Below are positions 20,117 to 30,257 of a DNA stretch of 64,000 bases, in pieces (the stretch's first letter is position 1; each line of letters starts with the position of its first letter). Position numbers and translations under genes: made by a program. The stretch is taken from contig NZ_KB892279.1 in NCBI RefSeq assembly GCF_000373745.1, positions 94,825 to 158,824 of the forward strand. Reading direction: 5' to 3'. This stretch comes from Oligella ureolytica DSM 18253 (GTDB taxonomy: Bacteria; Pseudomonadota; Gammaproteobacteria; Burkholderiales; Burkholderiaceae_B). The notes under the pieces were generated by a model. It saw nothing but the letters and a program-made list of their open reading frames with translations. It was not told where the DNA came from and made no database searches.

Positions 20117-21547
20117 TTAGAAGTTAACGCTACGCTTATCAACCCCTAAAGCAGCTTCTTTAAGTGCCTCAGATAGAGTTGGGTGAGCATGACAAATACG
20201 TCCGATATCTTCCGCTGCGCCCTTAAACTCCATAATGGCAACTGCTTCTGCAATTAGCTCAGACGCTTGTGGACCAATGATATGAACGCCCAACACCTCA
20301 TCAGTATCAGCGCAAGCGATCACTTTAACAAAACCGTTGGTATCACCTAAGGCACGCGCACGACCATTAGCTAAGAATGGGAACTGACCGACTTTATATT
20401 TTCTACCCTCTTCCTTAAGCTGTTGCTCGTTTTTACCAACCCAAGAAATTTCCGGAGAGGTATAAAGAACGCTAGGAATGGTATTGTAGTTAACCTGACC
20501 ATGCTCACCGGCAATTCGTTCAGCTACCGCAACACCCTCAGACTCAGCTTTGTGCGCAAGCATCGGACCGCGGACAACGTCGCCGACTGCCCAAACATTA
20601 GCCAAGTTAGTTTGACAATTATCGTCTACCTCAATGAAGCCGCGCTCATCCATCTTAAGACCGACAGACTCAGCATTTAAACCCTCAGTGGTAGGCACAC
20701 GACCGATAGACACAATTAACTTATCAACTTCCAAGGTCTGAGCCTCACCCTTAGCATTTTCATAGCTAACGGTAACGTGCTTAGCCGTCTTTTTGACCCC
20801 ACCAACCTTGGCACCAACTTCGATTTCCAAGCCCTGCTTTTTGTAGATCTTGGCAGCTTCCTTGGCAACACCCTCATCAGCGACGGTTAGGAACTTAGGC
20901 ATGCCCTCTAGTACGGTGACTTCGGCACCCAAGCGACGCCACACACTACCTAACTCAAGACCAATGACACCGGCACCAATCACACCTAAACGCTTAGGCA
21001 CTGCCGGAATATCCAAAGCACCGGTATTAGATAAAATTTGCTTCTCATCAAACTCTACACCGGGCAAAGCACGTGGCTCAGAACCCGTCGCGATAATGAC
21101 ATGCTCAGCTGTAAGCTCAGCGTTGTCTTTACCCTCAACAGCAATCTTATAACGACCGTTATCGGCTTTACCGTCAAAAGATGCACGACCGGAGAAGAAA
21201 TCAATTTTATTCTTTTTGAATAAAAATAAAATACCGTCGTTATTTTGTTGAACTACCGTGTTTTTACGTGCTAAGAACTGATCGATTTTCATCTTAACGG
21301 AAGAAACCTCGATACCATGCTCTTTAAAACCTTCTTTGGCATGCTCATAATGCTCAGAAGATTGCAATAAAGCTTTAGAAGGGATACAACCAACGTTCGT
21401 ACACGTACCACCCGGTTTCGGTTTGCCTGACTCATCAACCCATGAATCTACGCAAGCAACCTTTTTGCCTAATTGTGCTGCGCGAATCGCTGCAACATAA
21501 CCACCGGGACCTGCACCAATAACTACTACATCAAACTCTTTACTCAT
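20117..21547 (-). CDS. lpd: Dihydrolipoyl dehydrogenase (E3)
   Basis: The 476-residue flavoprotein has the FAD motif GAGPGGYVAA at 11-20 and the redox disulfide Cys49/Cys54 in GGTCTNVGCIPSK. A second dinucleotide-binding motif GAGVIGLELG and the C-terminal active-site His in HAHPTLSE follow. E3 reoxidises the lipoyl arm of 2-oxoacid dehydrogenases with NAD+. It is third in the sucA-sucB-lpd operon, so 2-oxoglutarate dehydrogenase is its immediate partner; it may also serve other complexes. Confidence 0.96.
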   Translation of the reverse strand: MSKEFDVVVIGAGPGGYVAAIRAAQLGKKVACVDSWVDESGKPKPGGTCTNVGCIPSKALLQSSEHYEHAKEGFKEHGIEVSSVKMKIDQFLARKNTVVQQNNDGILFLFKKNKIDFFSGRASFDGKADNGRYKIAVEGKDNAELTAEHVIIATGSEPRALPGVEFDEKQILSNTGALDIPAVPKRLGVIGAGVIGLELGSVWRRLGAEVTVLEGMPKFLTVADEGVAKEAAKIYKKQGLEIEVGAKVGGVKKTAKHVTVSYENAKGEAQTLEVDKLIVSIGRVPTTEGLNAESVGLKMDERGFIEVDDNCQTNLANVWAVGDVVRGPMLAHKAESEGVAVAERIAGEHGQVNYNTIPSVLYTSPEISWVGKNEQQLKEEGRKYKVGQFPFLANGRARALGDTNGFVKVIACADTDEVLGVHIIGPQASELIAEAVAIMEFKGAAEDIGRICHAHPTLSEALKEAALGVDKRSVNF

Positions 21548-21572
21548 TACTCTATCCTAATCTCTATTCAAC

Positions 21573-21606
21573 AACGCCCCGAAAGCACAAGGCTTAGTGG
21601 GGCGTT
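21573..21606 (-). other. Stem-loop between sucB and lpd
   Basis: AACGCCCC and GGGGCGTT form an 8-bp GC-rich stem in the 79-bp gap. It lacks a proper T tract, so it is more likely an mRNA-processing or stability element, or a partial attenuator, than a full terminator. Confidence 0.55.
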
Positions 21607-21626
21607 TGATAATTAACCTCTATGGT

Positions 21627-22817
21627 TTATAGGTCTAATAGTAAACGAGCAGGATCTTCTAATGCATCCTTCATCGCTACTAAACCTAACACAGCATCAC
21701 GACCGTCAATCAGACGATGGTCATAAGAAAGCGCTAAGTAGTTCATTGGGCGAATAACGATTTCACCGTTTTCAACAACCGGACGCTCTTTTGTTGCGTG
21801 TACACCTAAAATGGCAGACTGAGGCGGGTTGATAATAGGAGTAGACATCATTGAACCAAAGACGCCACCGTTAGAGATAGAGAAGGTACCACCGGTTAAC
21901 TCATCGATGCTCAAACGGCCTTCGCGTGCTTTAACACCGAATTCGGCGATTGTCTTCTCAATGTCAGCTAAAGATAGTTGATCTGCATTGCGAACAATCG
22001 GTACCACTAAGCCACGTGGTGAGCTAACCGCCACACCGATATCAAAGTAACCGTGGTAAACAATATCGTTACCATCAATAGAAGCATTGAGTAGAGGGTA
22101 CTTCTTAAGAGCAGCAACGGCAGCCTTAATAAAGAAAGACATAAAGCCTAAACGTACGCCATGCTCTTTTTCGAATTGGTCACGGTACTTAGCACGTAAG
22201 TCCATCACCGGCTTCATATTGACTTCGTTAAACGTAGTTAGGATCGCATTTTCTTGTTGAGATGCTAATAAACGCTCAGCAACACGAGCACGTAAACGTG
22301 TCATTGGTACGCGCTGCTCCGGACGGCCGTCTAGAGACTGAGCGATTTCTACCGGTGCTGCCGCTGGAGCAGCTTTTTGAGCTGATTGGGCATCAGCTTT
22401 AGTCACACGACCATCTTTACCCGAGCCCTCAATATCAGAAGCGCTTAGACCCTTTTCAGATAAGATTTTTGCAGCAGCAGGAGAAGCAACATCACCTTTA
22501 TTAGCAGCAACGGCAGCTGTTGGCGCTGGAGCAGCTTCTTCTTTTTCAGCGGCAGGAGCGGCTGCAGTAGCAGAAGCGGCAGTATCAATTTTAGCTAATA
22601 GCTGCTCAGACTCTACGTCTGAACCACCTTCTACAATAATCTCAACTAACACACCATCCGCTGGAGATGGTACTTCCATGATCACTTTATCCGTTTCAAT
22701 TTCAATCAGCGTTTCATCTTGAGACACTGCTTCACCGACCTGCTTGTTCCACTCCATCAACGTACCTTCGGATACGGATTCAGAAAACTGCGGTACTTTA
22801 ACTTCTACGATTGACAT
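21627..22817 (-). CDS. sucB: 2-oxoglutarate dehydrogenase E2, dihydrolipoyl succinyltransferase
   Basis: The 396-residue E2 has an N-terminal lipoyl domain with the lipoyl-lysine Lys44 in ETDKVIME. An Ala/Pro-rich linker (about 80-105) is followed by a peripheral E3/E1-binding domain (about 110-145, [12 protein letters not shown]). The catalytic domain ends in the conserved SYDHRLIDG motif near residue 368. It transfers the succinyl group to CoA and scaffolds the complex. It has a strong AAAGGA ribosome-binding site and one lipoyl domain, normal for succinyltransferases. Confidence 0.95.
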   Translation of the reverse strand: MSIVEVKVPQFSESVSEGTLMEWNKQVGEAVSQDETLIEIETDKVIMEVPSPADGVLVEIIVEGGSDVESEQLLAKIDTAASATAAAPAAEKEEAAPAPTAAVAANKGDVASPAAAKILSEKGLSASDIEGSGKDGRVTKADAQSAQKAAPAAAPVEIAQSLDGRPEQRVPMTRLRARVAERLLASQQENAILTTFNEVNMKPVMDLRAKYRDQFEKEHGVRLGFMSFFIKAAVAALKKYPLLNASIDGNDIVYHGYFDIGVAVSSPRGLVVPIVRNADQLSLADIEKTIAEFGVKAREGRLSIDELTGGTFSISNGGVFGSMMSTPIINPPQSAILGVHATKERPVVENGEIVIRPMNYLALSYDHRLIDGRDAVLGLVAMKDALEDPARLLLDL

Positions 22818-22881
22818 AATTTTGTTCCTTTAAGCGATGTTAATAACTTTAATAATGTGCTTTTAAATTTTTAAATCATCA

Positions 22882-22909
22882 ACAGGCCTTAAGATTTTTT
22901 AAGGCCTGT
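22882..22909 (-). other. Stem-loop between sucA and sucB
   Basis: ACAGGCCTTAA and TTAAGGCCTGT form an 11-bp perfect stem with a 6-nt loop in the 100-bp gap. No clean T run follows on the minus strand (TGATGATTTAAA), so read-through to sucB is expected. It could set relative E1 and E2 levels. Confidence 0.6.
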
Positions 22910-22917
22910 GCCGAATA

Positions 22918-25788
22918 TTACTTAGTGAGCGTAAAACCACGTAAACGCGGACTAAACGCCTGCTCGAGCAATGATTTTAGCTGCTCATTATGCAGTGCTA
23001 GATATCCTACGGCAGGTGAAGAGGACGCGGCACGACCGGCATAGCTCAACTTCTGACCTGCTGACATATTTTGGTAAATATGATGCTGAATGTAGAACCA
23101 AGGTCCTTGGTTCTGCGGCTCATCTTGTACCCAAACAATTTCCTTAAGGTTAGGGTATTGCTGTAACTCTGCCTCAAACTCCTTGTGAGGGAAAGGATAC
23201 AATTGCTCAACACGGATAATAGCCACATCATCAATCTCACGCTCTGCACGATTGCTTACTAAATCAGAGTAAACGCGGCCAGAGCAAACCAACAAGCGAT
23301 TAACTTTATCTTTGTTAATCTCGGTGTTAGTTTCGCCAATCACCATTTTAAACTCACCTTCGGTGAAGTCCTTTAGCGGTGACGTAGCAATTTTGCTGCG
23401 TAATAAAGATTTTGGCGTGAAGATCACTAAAGGTTTACGGAACTTGCGAATCATCTGACGACGAAGCAAGTGGAAAATCTGTGCAGCATTGGTAGGCTGT
23501 ACACATTGGATATTGTGGTCAGCACATAACTGTAAGAAACGTTCGATACGTGCAGAAGAGTGCTCAGGACCCTGACCCTCATAACCGTGAGGCAACATCA
23601 GAGTTAAACCGCAATGACGACCCCACTTCGCTTCACCGGACGCGATAAACTGGTCAATCACTACCTGTGCACCGTTGACGAAGTCACCGAACTGAGCTTC
23701 CCAGATGGTCAAAGTATTTGGCTCTGCGCTTGCATAACCATACTCAAAACCTAAGACTGCCTCCTCTGACAAAACAGAGTCAATCACGGTGAAGTTGGCT
23801 TGTTTTTCGGAAATATTACTTAATGGAACGTAATATCCCTCGTCCCAACGCTCACGATTTTGCTCGTGAAATACTGCATGACGGTGCGTAAACGTACCAC
23901 GACCGGAGTCTTGACCCGTAATACGGATTGGGTAACCATTGGCAAGCAAACTGGCAAAGGCCAAATGCTCACCCATACCCCAGTCTAAATCGATCTCACC
24001 ATCGATCATCGCACGACGGTCTCTAAGCAGTCGCTTAACCAGCTGATGCGGAACAAAATTCTCAGGGATGGTGGTAATAGCCTCGCCCAATCGCTTTAAT
24101 TCAGCCATTGGAACGGCAGTCTCAGCATGATCAGTCCACTTAGCGTCTAGGAATGGTGTCCAGTCAGTCGCAAACTTACTGTGGTAGTCAGTTAGTACAG
24201 GCTCAACGGTACGATTGCCCTCTTCCATGATTTGACGATAGGCCTTGACCATCGCCTCGGACTCACCCTCTTCGAGTACGCCTTGGTTTAATAACTTATC
24301 AGCGTAAAGCTGACGAGTACCCGGGTGCTTCGCAATGGTTTTGTACATTAACGGTTGAGTCAAAGACGGTGTGTCCTGCTCGTTATGACCTAATTTACGG
24401 AAACAGATAATGTCAATCACGACGTCACTACCAAACTCCTGACGGTAGTCTACGGCTAAGCGAGTAACAAAAGTCACTGCTTCTGGGTCATCGGCATTGA
24501 CATGAAATACTGGTGCCTCAATCATCTTGACGACGTCAGTACAATAAAGCGTAGAACGTGAGTCACGTGGGTCGGACGTAGTAAAACCAATCTGGTTGTT
24601 AATCACTACATGAATGGTACCGCCAACAGAGTAACCGCGAGTCTGAGACATATTAAGCGTCTCTTGTACCACCCCTTGACCGGCAAAAGCAGCATCACCG
24701 TGAACCAACACAGGGATCACTTGCTCAGTATTGCCACCACGACGCTCTTGACGAGCGCGGGCACTACCCTGAACGACCGGATTAACAATCTCAAGGTGAG
24801 ACGGGTTAAACGCTAGGGTCATATGAATTGGGCCGCCTCGGGCATCCAAATCACTGGAGAAGCCGCTATGGTACTTAACGTCACCATCAGTCAGATCACC
24901 GTCCTGTTTGCCCTCAAACTCGGCAAACAAATCACTCGGCATCTTGCCCATGATGTTGACTAATAGGTTTAGACGACCACGGTGAGCCATACCGACTACG
25001 ATATCTTGGCTGCCTTTGGTACTTGCGTGGTTTACCAACTCGTCCATAGCAGAGATGAAGCTCTCACCACCCTCTAGGGAGAATCGCTTTTGACCTACAT
25101 AGCGAGTATGTAAATAACGCTCAAGACCCTCTGCTTCTGTTAGTTGCTGAAGGATACGCTTCTTGTCGTCATTGTTTAATTTTTCTGTGGACTGAGAAGC
25201 CTCTACACGCTCCTGAATCCAACGCTTTTTCTGAGGATCAGAGACATGCATATACTCAACACCCACGCTACGGCAGTATGTATTGCGTAAAGCTTCTAAA
25301 AGCTCACGCAAAGTCATATGCTCTTTTTTTGTGAAGTAAGTATTGGTTGCTGAGAAAGTTTCTTCGGCATCTGCCTCAGTTAAACCGTAAAACGCCGGAT
25401 CTAACTCCGGGATTTCGGGGCGCTCTGCGCGCTTCAGCGGATCTAATTGTGCATGACGCAAACCTAAAGAACGATAAGCAGCAATTAACTGCTGGACTTT
25501 AAGTTGCTTACTAGCCATTTCGAGGCAAAGTTGCCTATCAGCTTTGACTGCTAAACGATTTTCTTTTGCTCTCTGTGCAAAAGATGCAATCACTGCTGTA
25601 TGGTTTTGGTCGCGTGTCTCTGAATTACCGTCAGTCGCCGGCTGATGCTGTAACTGATCAAAGTAATCACGCCAAAACTCCTCGACACTATTTGGATTGG
25701 CCAAATAGTTCTCATAAAGCTCTTCTACATAGGCAGCATTGCTACCGAATAAGTAAGAAGAGTTATTTTTTTCTAAAAATGTTGACAT
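22918..25788 (-). CDS. sucA: 2-oxoglutarate dehydrogenase E1 component
   Basis: The 956-residue thiamine-diphosphate enzyme is full length. It shows the N-terminal E2-interaction segment (YVEELYENYLANP), the active-site VVGMAHRGRLN motif near residue 265, and the C-terminal transketolase-like domain with QDSGRGTFTHRHA near 628. It decarboxylates 2-oxoglutarate and succinylates the lipoyl arm of SucB. First gene of the operon, with GAGG before the ATG. No sdh genes adjoin it in this window. Confidence 0.96.
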   Translation of the reverse strand: MSTFLEKNNSSYLFGSNAAYVEELYENYLANPNSVEEFWRDYFDQLQHQPATDGNSETRDQNHTAVIASFAQRAKENRLAVKADRQLCLEMASKQLKVQQLIAAYRSLGLRHAQLDPLKRAERPEIPELDPAFYGLTEADAEETFSATNTYFTKKEHMTLRELLEALRNTYCRSVGVEYMHVSDPQKKRWIQERVEASQSTEKLNNDDKKRILQQLTEAEGLERYLHTRYVGQKRFSLEGGESFISAMDELVNHASTKGSQDIVVGMAHRGRLNLLVNIMGKMPSDLFAEFEGKQDGDLTDGDVKYHSGFSSDLDARGGPIHMTLAFNPSHLEIVNPVVQGSARARQERRGGNTEQVIPVLVHGDAAFAGQGVVQETLNMSQTRGYSVGGTIHVVINNQIGFTTSDPRDSRSTLYCTDVVKMIEAPVFHVNADDPEAVTFVTRLAVDYRQEFGSDVVIDIICFRKLGHNEQDTPSLTQPLMYKTIAKHPGTRQLYADKLLNQGVLEEGESEAMVKAYRQIMEEGNRTVEPVLTDYHSKFATDWTPFLDAKWTDHAETAVPMAELKRLGEAITTIPENFVPHQLVKRLLRDRRAMIDGEIDLDWGMGEHLAFASLLANGYPIRITGQDSGRGTFTHRHAVFHEQNRERWDEGYYVPLSNISEKQANFTVIDSVLSEEAVLGFEYGYASAEPNTLTIWEAQFGDFVNGAQVVIDQFIASGEAKWGRHCGLTLMLPHGYEGQGPEHSSARIERFLQLCADHNIQCVQPTNAAQIFHLLRRQMIRKFRKPLVIFTPKSLLRSKIATSPLKDFTEGEFKMVIGETNTEINKDKVNRLLVCSGRVYSDLVSNRAEREIDDVAIIRVEQLYPFPHKEFEAELQQYPNLKEIVWVQDEPQNQGPWFYIQHHIYQNMSAGQKLSYAGRAASSSPAVGYLALHNEQLKSLLEQAFSPRLRGFTLTK

Positions 25789-26291
25789 TATGCCTCACCG
25801 TTTTGAGTGTTTCACCCTAAAAGGATGCAGATTTTAATCTAACCTTCCGCGTACGGCCTGCACCGATAAGCGGATAGCAAGTATCCCGAGGGACTAGCCC
25901 TTATTAAATAAAGCCATAACAAGAGTTAGCGCGGATATAGTGATACTATCCGCACACATACTTCATAGTAGTATAGATCAATCTAATATTTTTTTCCTAT
26001 AAAAAAAGATGGTGAACCTTTATAAATCGCACTCTATGACCAGATCACTCTAAATAGTTGTTGCACAGTCACACAGAGCAAAAAACACAAAATATGTCCC
26101 ATTTGATACTATAAAAATAAAAATCAGCTATGCCAATATAGGGTTTTCGACAAATCTATTCGGCACGACCTTGTCTACTGTACCAACTGCTTATGATTAC
26201 CCCAATATTCCGAAGCCTAACACAAAGCTTATAATCTTATGTAAGATACTGTATTCATGCATTAGCGGATTATTTACTAGGAGTCAGTTTT
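25789..26291. other. 503-bp divergent intergenic region between sucA and malic enzyme
   Basis: No coding sequence is supported. It holds a perfect inverted repeat, GCGGATA/TATCCGC (25931-25953), about 150 bp upstream of sucA, which could be an operator or a leader hairpin. On the plus strand a TATAAT (26230-26235) and an AGGAG ribosome-binding site (from 26279) precede the malic enzyme ATG, but the -35 is poor. Promoters for both genes must lie here. Confidence 0.5.
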
Positions 26292-28634
26292 ATGGTTGAG
26301 AAAAACAAACTAAGTCAAATGGCTTTGGACTATCATGAATTTCCACGTCCGGGCAAAATTTCTGTGGTCCCTACAAAGCCACTCGCCAACCAAGACGATC
26401 TGTCTCTTGCCTACTCTCCTGGTGTTGCTTCTGCTTGTATGGCGATTTTTCATGACGGCGACCAGGCAGCCGCACGCTTTACCTCACGATCCAATTTAGT
26501 CGGTGTTGTGACCAACGGCACTGCCGTTCTAGGCCTTGGTAATATCGGCCCATTAGCCGCTAAGCCAGTGATGGAGGGCAAAGGCGGTTTATTCAAAAAA
26601 TTTGCCGGCATCGATGTATTTGATATCGAACTCAATGAAAATGATCCGGATAAATTAATTGATATTATCGCTGCGCTAGAGCCTACACTGGGAGGCATTA
26701 ACCTAGAAGACATCAAAGCACCTGAGTGTTTCTATATTGAAAAAGCATTGCGCGAGCGTGTTCATATTCCGGTGTTCCACGATGACCAGCACGGCACCGC
26801 CATTATTTCCGCTGCAGCTATATTGAATGGTCTTAAATTAGTAGAGAAGTCCATCGAAGAGGTTAAGTTGGTTGTTTCCGGTGCCGGTGCAGCCGCCATT
26901 GCCTGCTTAGACTTATTAGTGGCACTGGGACTGAAAAAAGAAAACATGTTCGTTTGTGACTCTCGCGGCGTTATTTATGAGGGACGTGAAGAAAACCTCG
27001 AAGAAAACAAAGCGCGCTATGCCCAACAAACCGAACTACGTACCTTGGGTGATGCGGTTGCTGGTGCCGATATCTTTTTAGGTTGTTCTGCAAAAGGCGT
27101 TCTAACACAAAACATGGTTAAGACGATGGCTGACAAACCATTGATCCTAGCCCTCGCTAACCCCGATCCTGAAATCACACCGGAAGACGCTAAGGAAGTT
27201 CGCCCTGATTGTATTGTCGCAACCGGTCGTTCCGACTATCCAAACCAAGTTAATAACGTACTTTGCTTCCCGTTTATTTTCCGCGGTGCGCTTGATGTCG
27301 GCGCCACTCGCATCACCGAAGAAATGAAAATGGCGTGTGTCCATGCCATTGCTGAATTAGCTCAGAGCGAAGTCAATGATGAGGTAGCCGGCGCTTATCC
27401 CGGTGAGGATTTAAGTTTTGGGCCCGAGTACATTATTCCCAAACCGTTTGACCCTCGCTTAATTATTACCATTGCCCCGGCAGTCGCTCAAGCGGCAATG
27501 GATTGCGGTGTTGCCACCCGACCTATTGATGACATGGAAACCTACAAGGTACGTTTAAACGCCTTCGTTTATCAATCCAGTCAACTAATGCGCCCTCTAA
27601 TGAAAATCGCAAAAAATCAGGCACAACGCGTGATTTTTGCCGATGGTGAGGATGAGCGAGTACTACGCGCAGTCCAAACAGTACTCGATGAGAAAATTGC
27701 CAAACCCATTTTAATTGGTCGCCCGGAGGTTATCCGTATGCGCACCAAAAAACTAGGATTACGCTATTTAGGTCACCCAGATTTAGAGATTGTTGACCCT
27801 GAACAAGACGATCGTTTTAACCAAGTTTGGCCTCGTTATCACGAACTGCGCGCACGTTCCGGCGTAACACCGAGCGTAGCCAAAGCCATGGTCCGTAAGC
27901 ACAATACAATCATTGGTGCACTGATGATTGATCTTGATTATGCTGATGCCATGATCTGCGGCGTCAGTACTGATTTTAACAATCAAGTCAACTTCATTCG
28001 CGACATCAATGGCAGTACTTTATCTAGTGGCACCATGGCAGCCATGAACGTGATTTTCACGACAGACTACACGCTCTTCTTATGTGACACCCACATTAAT
28101 GAAGACCCGACAGCAGAACAAATTGCTGAAATTGCTTTGATGGCCGCTGAAAAGGTCAAACGCTTCGGCATGGTACCCAAAGTTGCGCTAGTTTCACATT
28201 CTAACTTTGGTAACCACCGCACTGCCTCCTCAATCAAAATGGCCAAGGCACGAGAAATTCTTGCCAATATCGCACCGGATTTAGAGGTAGATGGTGAAAT
28301 GCATGCAGATGCTGCACTTTCCGAAAGCATCCGTCACACCGCACTGCCAAATAGTACGCTTAGCGGCAAAGCCAACGTCTTAGTCATGCCTAACCTTGAT
28401 GCCGGCAACATCACTTATAACTTACTCAAAATGACGAGTGGCGGTATTGTGTTGGGTCCCGTTTTATTAGGCAGCAATAAGCCTATTCACGTTCTGACCA
28501 CGAGCACCACAACACGTCGCATTATTAATATGGCTACATTAGCAGCGGCTGACGCACAGGGAGAAACTAAAGTACCCGAAGGCGTAGTAGACTCTAAGCT
28601 ACAGTCTGTCAGCAAAAAAGCTGAAGATATCTAG
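26292..28634 (+). CDS. maeB: NADP-dependent malic enzyme with phosphotransacetylase-like domain (copy 1)
   Basis: This 780-residue hybrid has a malic enzyme domain in residues 1-430 ([10 protein letters not shown] near 41; DDQHGTAI near 162; [13 protein letters not shown] near 196) and a phosphate acetyltransferase-like domain at about 450-770. It decarboxylates malate to pyruvate, giving NADPH. In MaeB the C-terminal domain is usually regulatory, sensing acetyl-CoA, rather than a working acetyltransferase. A strong AGGAG precedes the ATG and a terminator follows. A second, similar hybrid lies at 46995-49283. Confidence 0.93.
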   Translation: MVEKNKLSQMALDYHEFPRPGKISVVPTKPLANQDDLSLAYSPGVASACMAIFHDGDQAAARFTSRSNLVGVVTNGTAVLGLGNIGPLAAKPVMEGKGGLFKKFAGIDVFDIELNENDPDKLIDIIAALEPTLGGINLEDIKAPECFYIEKALRERVHIPVFHDDQHGTAIISAAAILNGLKLVEKSIEEVKLVVSGAGAAAIACLDLLVALGLKKENMFVCDSRGVIYEGREENLEENKARYAQQTELRTLGDAVAGADIFLGCSAKGVLTQNMVKTMADKPLILALANPDPEITPEDAKEVRPDCIVATGRSDYPNQVNNVLCFPFIFRGALDVGATRITEEMKMACVHAIAELAQSEVNDEVAGAYPGEDLSFGPEYIIPKPFDPRLIITIAPAVAQAAMDCGVATRPIDDMETYKVRLNAFVYQSSQLMRPLMKIAKNQAQRVIFADGEDERVLRAVQTVLDEKIAKPILIGRPEVIRMRTKKLGLRYLGHPDLEIVDPEQDDRFNQVWPRYHELRARSGVTPSVAKAMVRKHNTIIGALMIDLDYADAMICGVSTDFNNQVNFIRDINGSTLSSGTMAAMNVIFTTDYTLFLCDTHINEDPTAEQIAEIALMAAEKVKRFGMVPKVALVSHSNFGNHRTASSIKMAKAREILANIAPDLEVDGEMHADAALSESIRHTALPNSTLSGKANVLVMPNLDAGNITYNLLKMTSGGIVLGPVLLGSNKPIHVLTTSTTTRRIINMATLAAADAQGETKVPEGVVDSKLQSVSKKAEDI

Positions 28635-28678
28635 GACTTATAGCAAATAAGAGCTCGTTCAATTTTGCTGTAACGACA

Positions 28679-28712
28679 AAAAAGAGGACCTGTTATGGTC
28701 CTCTTTTGTTTA
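28679..28712 (+). terminator. Rho-independent terminator after malic enzyme copy 1
   Basis: AAAAGAGGACC and GGTCCTCTTTT form an 11-bp stem with a 6-nt loop, followed by GTTTATT. Confidence 0.85.
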
Positions 28713-28765
28713 TTATTGTATTGTTTTATTTTTAAAGCCATTTGAAAAACTAAAGGAAAACTGAG

Positions 28766-29155
28766 ATGGGATATGATTTGGGAAGACTAATCCTTAGAGT
28801 CACACTAGGTATTTTAATATTACTTTATGGATTCCATAAGGTTAAATACGGCTTAGGACATATCCCCCATACACTCAACTCATACGGCCTACCGCCATTT
28901 CTGGCCTATGGCGTATACATTAGCGAAGTAATTGCTCCACTCATGATTATCATCGGTCTCTACACCCGACCTGCAGCAGGAGTCATTGCTTTTAGTATGT
29001 TATTAGCCATTTTCTTTGTACACACACCGCGACTCACCGCCTTGAATAGTAGCGGTGGCGCAGTCATTGGGCTCGAGTACATGTTTTTAGCATCTGCACT
29101 GTGCCTCATGCTAATTGGTGCCGGTCGCTTTAGCTTGAATAGCCCTTATAATTAA
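28766..29155 (+). CDS. DoxX-family inner-membrane protein
   Basis: The 129-residue protein has four predicted helices and DoxX family features (LRVTLGILILLYGFHKV near 10-26, and an APLMIIIGLYTRPAA stretch). DoxX-like proteins are membrane subunits linked to quinone or sulfur redox systems or to oxidative-stress complexes; a specific role cannot be given. The 3' end overlaps the convergent barstar gene by 26 bp. A good AAAGGA sits before the ATG. Confidence 0.8.
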   Translation: MGYDLGRLILRVTLGILILLYGFHKVKYGLGHIPHTLNSYGLPPFLAYGVYISEVIAPLMIIIGLYTRPAAGVIAFSMLLAIFFVHTPRLTALNSSGGAVIGLEYMFLASALCLMLIGAGRFSLNSPYN

Positions 29156-29558
29156 TCGTGATATCTGTTCGGGCTTTAGTAAGATCATCCAGCATACGCT
29201 TCAAACCCTCTAAAGCCCCGGATGTCCGAGTCATATCCTCGCTAACAGACCCCCACTGAAACTCTAGCGACTCTGCAACATCACCCAGCAAGACATCATG
29301 CAAGGCATCCAAATTAATAGCGGTATGAGTTGGCAATTTAACCTTAGCCACTAAGCGCTGATAAAAATCATCTAGCGACTGGATACCGTCTAAATCAATT
29401 GCCACCCTATCCTCACTTGACTTCGTGGCACTATCTGACTTTAAATCCTGTTGACGCGTTTTTATATAGGCAGCGACCGCTTGATTCTTCGCATGCCATT
29501 TTTTAAGTTGACGTGCATTATAGCGACGCGCTTTTTTTGTCGATAATTTTAATAACAT
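29130..29558 (-). CDS. Barstar-family ribonuclease inhibitor
   Basis: The C-terminal 90 residues of this 142-residue protein align with Bacillus barstar. The key acidic residues are kept: Asp84 and Asp88 in NLDALHD (barstar Asp35 and Asp39) and Asp125 for Glu76. It should bind and block the barnase encoded just upstream, keeping it harmless in the cytoplasm. The start overlaps the barnase stop by 10 bp with AGCAGG before the ATG, indicating coupled translation. The first 50 residues are an unusual Lys/Arg-rich extension, and the contact Tyr29 is replaced by His78. No signal peptide. Confidence 0.88.
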   Translation of the reverse strand: MLLKLSTKKARRYNARQLKKWHAKNQAVAAYIKTRQQDLKSDSATKSSEDRVAIDLDGIQSLDDFYQRLVAKVKLPTHTAINLDALHDVLLGDVAESLEFQWGSVSEDMTRTSGALEGLKRMLDDLTKARTDITINYKGYSS

Positions 29559-30079
29559 ACCGGCACCTGCTCAAAACTCTCATAATGATCAATAGTGACA
29601 TACATAGCCTCATGCCCTTGATATACCAAACGCTTAGCATTACGCTTTAAACCCAAATAATCTAAATCAGCTTCACGGTAATTGCCCTCAGGTAGGCGTC
29701 TTTCATAATTTCCAAAGTGATCACCACCGATAGACTTGCCCCTAAGCTTGGCAATCTCATTAAACGGCTGCCCCGGATGCCATCCCAACTCTCGTGCCTG
29801 ATTCTTAGTGACAAACTTAGCAGGCAGCTTATTCTCATCTCTCAGTGAGCGGACAATACCGCTTAGCTCGATGACATTAATCAGACCATCCAATTTCTCA
29901 AGATTAAATATCGCCAACACGACCTCGCAACGCTGATTCGCTTCTTCTAATGAAGGCAAATCACTTCCGTCAAAATCAGACTGCACTCGCCCCATCGCAT
30001 AGGTGCTACTCATATTAAAAAATATAAATAGACTGATAAAAATTAAGAAAATCCTATTGAAAATAATAGACTGTGACAT
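29549..30079 (-). CDS. Secreted barnase-type guanyl-preferring ribonuclease
   Basis: The 176-residue protein has a signal peptide (residues 1-28, ending TYA) and a C-terminal barnase domain. Catalytic residues match barnase in identity and exact spacing: Glu136 (Glu73), Arg146 (Arg83), Arg150 (Arg87) and His165 (His102). Lys92 matches Lys27. KSIGGDHFGN matches the guanine-loop region. Cys51 and Cys175 could form a disulfide in the periplasm or outside. Barnase residue Arg59 is replaced by Tyr. It cleaves RNA and is paired with the overlapping barstar. The exported target, competitors or environmental RNA, is unknown. Confidence 0.9.
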   Translation of the reverse strand: MSQSIIFNRIFLIFISLFIFFNMSSTYAMGRVQSDFDGSDLPSLEEANQRCEVVLAIFNLEKLDGLINVIELSGIVRSLRDENKLPAKFVTKNQARELGWHPGQPFNEIAKLRGKSIGGDHFGNYERRLPEGNYREADLDYLGLKRNAKRLVYQGHEAMYVTIDHYESFEQVPVCY

Positions 30080-30208
30080 TATCCTGTAACCTGTAATTTA
30101 ATTTAAATATGGGAATTATTATTTAGATAGGCTGTCTCATAGGTTGTAATGATTTTTATTCATAACCGTAGCCATAGCGTCTAAGCATACTTTATAATCT
30201 AGCAAAGT

Positions 30209-30237
30209 TTGCACAACGCTTGCACACATATTATAAA
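30209..30237 (+). promoter_or_regulatory. Sigma-70-like promoter of the small anchored protein gene
   Basis: TTGCAC (30209-30214) and TATAAA (30232-30237) are separated by an ideal 17 bp. The predicted start near 30244 leaves a leader of only about 14 nt before the ATG. A second TTGCACA occurs inside the spacer, 11 bp after the first. Confidence 0.55.
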
Positions 30238-30257
30238 TATAGTTCACAGGATACCCC

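Noticed and set aside
29130..30079. Calling the barnase/barstar pair a type II toxin-antitoxin module
   Set aside because: The RNase has a signal peptide and should be exported, so an effector/immunity or secreted-enzyme role fits better than an intracellular toxin-antitoxin.
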